Positions 57,617-64,000 of a stretch of DNA of 64,000 bases are shown here, one piece after another. Under the pieces are notes generated by a model that was given only the letters and a program-made list of their open reading frames with translations, was not told where the DNA came from and did no database searches. Position 1 is the first letter of the stretch, and every line of letters starts with the position of its first letter. The stretch is taken from contig NZ_MCVI01000034.1 in NCBI RefSeq assembly GCF_002873135.1, positions 62,001 to 126,000 of the forward strand, given 5' to 3'. The stretch comes from Shewanella sp. 10N.286.48.A6. GTDB taxonomy: Bacteria > Pseudomonadota > Gammaproteobacteria > Enterobacterales > Shewanellaceae. The position numbers and the translations under genes were made by a program.

Positions 57617-57907
57617 ATGAATATTCGTCCATTACATGACCGCGTAATCGTTAAACGTTTAGAAGTTGAATCAAAATCAGCTGGTGGCATTGTATTAACT
57701 GGTAGCGCTGCAGAAGTATCAACTCGTGGTGAAATCCTAGCAGTAGGCAATGGTCGCATTTTAGAAAACGGTGAAGTTAAAGCCCTTGACGTTAAAGTTG
57801 GCGACGTAGTGATTTTCAACGAAGGTTACGGCGTGAAAAAAGAAAAGATTGATGGTGAAGAAGTCCTTATCTTATCTGAGTCAGACCTAATGGCTGTTGT
57901 AGGTTAA
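57617..57907 (+). CDS. groES: Co-chaperonin GroES
   Basis: GroES, 96 residues, forms the heptameric lid of the GroEL chamber. The opening [20 protein letters not shown] and the mobile-loop segment [20 protein letters not shown] (about 22-41) are typical, as is the end [17 protein letters not shown] good AGGAGAG site lies before the ATG. It is followed by groEL after 51 bases and preceded by the heat-shock promoter. Confidence 0.98.
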   Translation: MNIRPLHDRVIVKRLEVESKSAGGIVLTGSAAEVSTRGEILAVGNGRILENGEVKALDVKVGDVVIFNEGYGVKKEKIDGEEVLILSESDLMAVVG

Positions 57908-57946
57908 TTTTAAACATTAACCCTTTGCAATCATCAACAAATTTGA

Positions 57947-59602
<1,656 letters not shown>

Positions 59603-59613
59603 TCTAACTGGTT

Positions 59614-59698
59614 AAAATCGTTTATAGCTGCGTTACCTTGCCACTCGTTTATGAAAAGCTAAACGTCGTGGCAAGAAGCCTTGCTCTAAAGCGATTTT
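59614..59698. repeat. Long imperfect inverted repeat after groEL
   Basis: Nested pairing: AAAATCG/CGATTTT outside, CTTGCCAC/GTGGCAAG in the middle (59637-59675) and CGTTTA/TAAACG inside. It looks like a small extragenic repeat element of a dispersed family, separate from the terminator that follows. Confidence 0.7.
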
Positions 59699-59768
59699 TC
59701 CTGCGTTAGATGCTTATGTTGGTCTACAGCCTAAAAGCTTAGAACCGAACTTCTTGTAAAAGAAATTG

Positions 59769-59800
59769 AAAGCCCCGATACCTAACTGTATCGGGGCTTT
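59769..59800 (+). terminator. Terminator of groESL
   Basis: AAAGCCCCGATAC pairs perfectly with GTATCGGGGCTTT around six bases, followed by TTGTTT. Confidence 0.93.
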
Positions 59801-59834
59801 TTGTTTAACGCTTCAAAAGCGGTATTTTGTTTAA

Positions 59835-59870
59835 GTTTACTCTGACCCTGACGAATCCCCACGTATTTAA
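59835..59870. repeat. Left arm of inverted repeat bracketing the M16 gene
   Basis: GTTTACTCT, then twelve extra bases (GACCCTGACGAA), then TCCCCACGTATTTAA. Without the twelve-base insert it matches the right arm at 62580-62603, read on the opposite strand, with one mismatch in 24. Confidence 0.7.
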
Positions 59871-59945
59871 TAGTTAATAATAACTATTAAAAGGTTTGTA
59901 AAAAGTGTAGCCACATTTGATCTTTGTGGCATAAATCTGAAGTGT

Positions 59946-62534
59946 CTATATTTTTCCTAATGAGTCCAACACGTCTTCTATTGATAGGTTGCGGATTTCA
60001 CTTTCCAATAAGTCGTCATAATCAAGCGATATATAGCCTAAACTTAATTGGTGACTAGTCTCTTTTAAAGAACGCTTGGTACGCGCTTTTTGTAATGCTA
60101 CGCTTTTTGCTTTTTCAAACTTCTCAGCAGAAATAGCATCGAATTTAGACGCTCTTTGGCCAATTAAAAAGTCCTTCGTTAGCGAAACGAGTTCATCTGA
60201 ACCAAGAGTGGATGATTCAACAATATATGACAAAGAAGGGGATGTAGCCTTATTGATACGACTCCCAACTATATATGCTACTTTCTTTTCTTGCCTCATA
60301 AGATCGTGGTATTTATCCACGGTCAACACATTCAGCACTCTAAGTGACGCCTCACCACTAAGGCTGTTGGTGTTTGCTGTAATTGTGTACGCAATAGATT
60401 TATCTTTTTTTCCGCGACCGATAACAATGTCCCCGCCGCTAACAGGACTTGGGGTAGTTGGCTTGAGACCATTTGAATGCTGCACAAAATAAACAGAAAC
60501 GCCTTTTTTATTTTTGGGTAAGTATATCGATAGATTGTTTTTGACGCTGTCTATTAAAGTGCTGTACTCCGCAAATTCTACTTGCTTGATAACATCTAGC
60601 ATTGTTGTGACCGATGGTAGGTCAAGTAATGCGTTATTTGATTCTTCCACCGCAAGCTTATAGTCACGGTCAAACAGAATATCTTCGTAACTGTAGGCCG
60701 CTCTCGCTTTCAGCTTTGTAAACTCTTCTTTTGAAAGTGTCGACAGGGCTTTATTGATTAAGTCGTGGGAATATCGATATAAATTATCTTCATTCCCTGA
60801 AAATATGACGCCTAATGCATCGTGATGTTGAACAGGCTCTATACGATAACCTGATAAGGAAGCAAAATAATCTTCATCCCCTAAGCCGTCTTGAAATCTT
60901 TTAGCCAAAATATGTGAGATTGCTTTAACCTTTACATGATTATTAATCACCCCAAAAGATAACCTAGCAAGAATGGCGTCCTCACTCTTTAAAGCCGTAT
61001 TTTCGACAATGTGGGCTTTAGTTTTGTTTACTTTATCGTTGGCACTAACGGCTGATAGGTATTTGTTTTTCGTTGGCAACTTAAAGCGCTCGGTGGTTGA
61101 AACCTTTAATTGCTGTAATTCATTGTTTTTCAGTGAGTAAACTGTGTAGCCACGTTTGTAATACTCAGTATAGTGCTCAACCTCATTAACCTTGTTACTG
61201 GACAAATAAGCTTGCATATTTGAAGGGGCTATAAAGCTCAAATATTGATTAATATCTCGCTCTGAGATTGGTTTGAAATCTGTGGTAGCTGTAATGGCGT
61301 CATCTAAACCATAGACTAGGGCTGTATCAGACAGATCACTTGCCCAATCACCTGCCTCGGTCGACTGTGATTTTCCCATTTCTCGCTTAGCCATCATAAG
61401 CAGCTCAGACTGCAGGTATTCTGGATGTGTATTTTTTTGGAGCATTTTAATGTAACCAAAAACACTCGCTAGAACTTGTTTATGCGATTCAACACCTTTA
61501 TTCGTTAGGTCTACGTATATATCTAACACTTCATTTATATCGTCACCTTGAAAAGCAACTGAAAGAGAGTTAGCTAGACCATCAGATTTAAGTTGATAAA
61601 AAATAGAACCAGGCGCTTCATGGCCAAGCAAGTGAGCAACATATTTGGCCACATGTCGATTATTTTTCAATTGGCTTACGGGCACTTCAAATCTGACATC
61701 TAAAGAGCTTCGATTCGAATGAGATTCAATAGAGATTACTGAACCAAGCTTTTCAGGTGTGTTTAAATTATTCTGATCATTCAATGAGGCTGATTGCTTA
61801 ATCGAGGCCGTCTCGAATGTTGAAATCACAGCCTTTTTGATCACCTCAGCTGGCACATTTGTGTAAATTGCCAGTGCCATATTGTTTGGCACGTAATGGC
61901 GCTGATGAAATGCAATTGCTGCCGCGCGTAGTTTAGCCGTATCGCTACCTAGCGATAGTAAATTGCCTTTACCAAAATAGCTTGCTGAGTTTGTTTCAGA
62001 AGTGTTTTGTCTTATTACAGAAAGAATGCCTTGCCAATCACTCTTCTTGCTCGACTCAAACTCTTCATTGACTTCAGACAGTGATATCTCAATAGCATTG
62101 TTTGATAGCGTAGGGTGGAACACCATGTCATAAAATCTCGTTAACCCTTGTTCGAAATACTCGTTATCTATTTGAAAATGATAACGAGTATTTGAAGAGC
62201 GGGTAGACCCATTCGACCAACCTCCATTTCCTTTAATGAAATTATCCCAACTCTGTTTTTCGGGGTATTTTTCGCTACCCAAAAAGAGTGCGTGCTCTAA
62301 AAGGTGAGGAATACCTTCATATTCATTAGGCGTGCTTCTTTGTCCTGCTCCCACTGTAATAGATGCTGATGAAGCTGAAGTTTTGGAGTCCGACACAATA
62401 ATGACTTTTAAGCCATTATTGAGAGTCATAGTCGTCGATAGATTTGCTTTTGCATCAACAAGACTTGGCAACGGTTGTTGAGCCAATGCGCTTGTTGAAC
62501 CTAGTATTATTAAAAACAAGAAGAGCCTTAACAT
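59946..62534 (-). CDS. Exported M16-family zinc peptidase (pitrilysin-like)
   Basis: M16 metallopeptidase of 862 residues. A signal peptide (LRLFLFLIILGSTSALAQ, cleavage near residue 18) shows it is exported. The inverted zinc motif HLLEHALFLGSEKYPEKQSW (about residues 80-99) and the distant Glu in EISLSEVNEEFE (about 150) form the active site of the first half; the second half lacks a zinc motif, as expected. The full pitrilysin/insulysin length suggests a four-domain chamber for peptides. It is a single gene bracketed by an inverted repeat pair; the right arm lies 45 bases before its start. Confidence 0.9.
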   Translation of the reverse strand: MLRLFLFLIILGSTSALAQQPLPSLVDAKANLSTTMTLNNGLKVIIVSDSKTSASSASITVGAGQRSTPNEYEGIPHLLEHALFLGSEKYPEKQSWDNFIKGNGGWSNGSTRSSNTRYHFQIDNEYFEQGLTRFYDMVFHPTLSNNAIEISLSEVNEEFESSKKSDWQGILSVIRQNTSETNSASYFGKGNLLSLGSDTAKLRAAAIAFHQRHYVPNNMALAIYTNVPAEVIKKAVISTFETASIKQSASLNDQNNLNTPEKLGSVISIESHSNRSSLDVRFEVPVSQLKNNRHVAKYVAHLLGHEAPGSIFYQLKSDGLANSLSVAFQGDDINEVLDIYVDLTNKGVESHKQVLASVFGYIKMLQKNTHPEYLQSELLMMAKREMGKSQSTEAGDWASDLSDTALVYGLDDAITATTDFKPISERDINQYLSFIAPSNMQAYLSSNKVNEVEHYTEYYKRGYTVYSLKNNELQQLKVSTTERFKLPTKNKYLSAVSANDKVNKTKAHIVENTALKSEDAILARLSFGVINNHVKVKAISHILAKRFQDGLGDEDYFASLSGYRIEPVQHHDALGVIFSGNEDNLYRYSHDLINKALSTLSKEEFTKLKARAAYSYEDILFDRDYKLAVEESNNALLDLPSVTTMLDVIKQVEFAEYSTLIDSVKNNLSIYLPKNKKGVSVYFVQHSNGLKPTTPSPVSGGDIVIGRGKKDKSIAYTITANTNSLSGEASLRVLNVLTVDKYHDLMRQEKKVAYIVGSRINKATSPSLSYIVESSTLGSDELVSLTKDFLIGQRASKFDAISAEKFEKAKSVALQKARTKRSLKETSHQLSLGYISLDYDDLLESEIRNLSIEDVLDSLGKI

Positions 62535-62579
62535 TATGTGTCCCTACATAATCTATTGATCATAATCAAAAAGTCTAAC

Positions 62580-62603
62580 TTAAATAAGTGGGGAAGAGTA
62601 AAC
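62580..62603. repeat. Right arm of inverted repeat bracketing the M16 gene
   Basis: On the minus strand it reads GTTTACTCTTCCCCAC then TTATTTAA. Outside it, GTCAGGGTTAAT echoes the GACCCTGAC insert of the left arm. The CTGACCCTGAC motif is common at ends of REP-like and IS200-like elements. Confidence 0.7.
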
Positions 62604-62624
62604 ATTAACCCTGACTTTTAATTA

Positions 62625-62828
62625 TCAATTACACCACTGCCTTTCGCAGGGGATGCCATCATCATTAAAACTAAATTTGAAATCATTGATCACTAGTATT
62701 TCGGGGTTGTCTTTAAAGGCGCGGCGCAAAAGAAGGCCACGTTTTACTCTTGTTTTTGACCCGCGATCGCTTGCGGTGAAGTGGTGTTTTGCAGGGTTTT
62801 CGTTTTGAGTATCATTTATCAACAGCAT
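62625..62828 (-). CDS. Doubtful small ORF, possible gene fragment
   Basis: A 67-codon ORF with no recognised family and no clear ribosome site. The C-terminal part (AFKDNPEILVINDFKFSFND) has protein-like composition, and might be the remnant of a longer gene. It may equally be chance. Listed because it is the only ORF in this gap. Confidence 0.2.
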   Translation of the reverse strand: MLLINDTQNENPAKHHFTASDRGSKTRVKRGLLLRRAFKDNPEILVINDFKFSFNDDGIPCERQWCN

Positions 62829-63048
62829 CCATTCATAACTTGATAAAAATCATTACCATAATACCCAATTATAGATTGATAAAGCTATGATTATTGATTG
62901 AATTTGTATAAAAATAGCAGTCAATTTAACCCTTTTATAAAATCATCTTTCACTACACGCATCCACGGTTAATAGCTGTGGGTAACGCTTACTGGCTTTG
63001 CGTAAAAGCCGTGAGAGTTATACCAAGGTTTATGGCATACTGGGTTTC

Positions 63049-63738
63049 ATGCTATGGATCATTCTAATTATTGTCATTGCGGGCTGTGTATTCTTGCCTG
63101 GCTTGTGGGTCAAGCACATCATGAGCAAGTACCAACAGCCCGCTGATCGCTACCGTCATCAAGGTAGCGGTGGTGAACTTGCTCGCCATATTCTAGATCG
63201 TTTTGGCCTAAATGACGTTAAGGTTGAAGAGACGCCTGACGGCGATCATTATGATCCCGGTGCTAAGGCTGTTCGCCTTACGCCGGATAACTATGCCGGT
63301 TATTCCCTGACAGCTGTGACGGTAGCTGCCCACGAGGTTGGGCATGCGCTTCAGGATTCTCGCGGCGAGTCTTTGTTTTTGATGCGACAGAGGCTGGCTA
63401 GAACCGCTATGGTCGGTGAGCGTATTGCCGGCATAATGATGTTCGCGGCGCCAGTGGTCTTAATGCTCACCCGTATACCACAGGCTGGCGCGTTGACCAT
63501 TTTGATCGGCGTGCTGTCGATGGGGTTGAGCACCATTGTGCATCTGGTGACCTTGCCGGTGGAGTTTGACGCCAGTTATGGCAAGGCGCTGCCCATACTC
63601 AAAGAGGGCAATTACCTGCACGACGGTGACCTAAAGCATGCGGAGAAGATCCTCAAAGCGGCGGCGCTGACCTACGTGGCTGGCTCGTTAGCAAGCTTGC
63701 TCAATCTTGGCCGCTGGATAGCGGTGCTGCGTCGCTAA
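63049..63738 (+). CDS. YugP-like membrane zinc metallopeptidase
   Basis: Membrane-bound metallopeptidase of about 229 residues resembling Bacillus YugP. An N-terminal helix (about 2-19) is followed by a soluble stretch (GELARHILDRFGLNDVKVEE) and the zinc motif VAAHEVGHALQDS (about 90-102; HEVGH). Two or three further membrane segments follow, with the third metal region PVEFDASYGKALPIL. The 5' end is unclear: the first ATG is at 63049, a TTG at 62998 is in frame, and neither has a ribosome site; a stop at 62983 closes the frame. The gene is visibly GC-richer (third positions mostly G/C) than its neighbours, suggesting transfer. Confidence 0.82.
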   Translation: MLWIILIIVIAGCVFLPGLWVKHIMSKYQQPADRYRHQGSGGELARHILDRFGLNDVKVEETPDGDHYDPGAKAVRLTPDNYAGYSLTAVTVAAHEVGHALQDSRGESLFLMRQRLARTAMVGERIAGIMMFAAPVVLMLTRIPQAGALTILIGVLSMGLSTIVHLVTLPVEFDASYGKALPILKEGNYLHDGDLKHAEKILKAAALTYVAGSLASLLNLGRWIAVLRR

Positions 63739-63934
63739 TAGAATCACTGGGGTTTTGTTAGGGGCCGATTAAACTTTCTCTACTTGCTCAATCAAATTAT
63801 TAAACACAACCATAATCTTGGCTGTTCGGGGCTTTGTGCTTACTGACTTTGGTATTTTTGCTGAAAGTGTTAAAAGGCTGAGGATTAAACTGATATTCAA
63901 TAGGTGAACCATGAGTATTAACGAGACGACCGTT

Positions 63935-63972
63935 CATCCCATGGATGGGATGTTCGAGCCCTCATGGATGAG
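63935..63972. repeat. Hairpin-rich extragenic repeat at the window edge
   Basis: Two short hairpins in tandem: CATCCC-ATGGAT-GGGATG (63935-63952) and CTCAT-GG-ATGAG (63961-63972), followed by TTTACGGCGTGTCGG running off the window. It is of the type of dispersed extragenic repeats with CATGGATG cores common in Shewanella genomes (from memory). Confidence 0.5.
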
Positions 63973-64000
63973 TTTACGGCGTGTCGGTGAGTGAATGTCA

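Larger units (their letters stand above)
59603..59945. other. Region between groEL and the M16 peptidase
   Basis: A 343-base gap containing three things annotated separately: a long imperfect inverted repeat (59614-59698), the groEL terminator (59769-59800) and the left arm of an inverted repeat pair (59835-59870). Confidence 0.7.
62535..63048. other. Region between the M16 gene and the zinc metallopeptidase
   Basis: About 510 bases without a convincing gene. It contains the right inverted-repeat arm, a doubtful 67-residue ORF (62625-62828) and a small CCAC...GTGG hairpin near 62962-62980. No promoter was recognised. Confidence 0.5.

Overview
The window is a chromosomal stretch of a moderately AT-rich marine gammaproteobacterium, most likely a Shewanella. 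This is inferred from the gene set and order (mreBCD-maf-rng-yhdP-nitrilase-tldD, then pmbA/yjgA, uvrA-yajR-ssb, dsbD-cutA, fxsA, groESL), the protein sequences, and a GlyGly-CTERM exported nuclease. No rRNA, tRNA, CRISPR array, phage or intact insertion sequence was seen.

Layout. 1-10.8 kb (+): cell-shape genes mreB (partial), mreC, mreD, then maf, RNase G, the giant AsmA-like protein YhdP, a nitrilase-family amidase and tldD, packed with overlaps as one transcription unit or a few. 10.9-15.7 kb (+): a tripartite export cluster (TolC-like, HlyD-like, two ABC-2 permeases) with no ATPase gene beside it. 15.9-20.8 kb (-): a periplasmic TPR protein, a LysR regulator, a large Ig-like lipoprotein and yjgA. 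21.2-30.2 kb (+): pmbA (partner of tldD), a lipoprotein, a decayed gene next to two kinds of tandem repeat, an S10 peptidase, an exported nuclease and an acyltransferase-like membrane protein. 30.3-41.5 kb: purC, a DMT permease, the DEAD-box helicase deaD, an M28 peptidase, uvrA, a YajR-type MFS transporter and ssb.

41.6-43.9 kb (-) holds the most interesting set: two paralogous DUF1538 membrane proteins, a P-II-like protein and a two-CBS protein, with the last three genes touching or overlapping. It reads like a two-subunit membrane transporter or channel with its own nucleotide-sensing subunits. I know of no described function for it. 44-52.4 kb: an anchored hypothetical, a family 3 solute-binding protein, a quinone oxidoreductase, an acidic-tailed hypothetical, galM-galK behind a good CRP-like site, and a CPA2 antiporter with an RCK domain. 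52.5-57.4 kb: dsbD-cutA (coupled), fxsA, a small membrane protein and a MATE exporter. 57.5-59.8 kb: groES-groEL with a clear sigma-32 type promoter and a strong terminator.

59.8-64 kb is more accessory in character. It has a long hairpin repeat after groEL, an M16 peptidase bracketed by inverted repeats, a dubious small ORF, a visibly GC-richer zinc metallopeptidase with no good start, and a hairpin-rich extragenic repeat at the window's edge.

Functional threads: envelope growth and lipid traffic (mre, yhdP, dsbD), paired proteases TldD/PmbA, protein quality control (groESL, several exported peptidases), nucleic-acid repair and RNA metabolism (uvrA, ssb, rng, deaD, yjgA), and several transporters. 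All assignments rest on reading motifs and gene context by eye; no database search was run.
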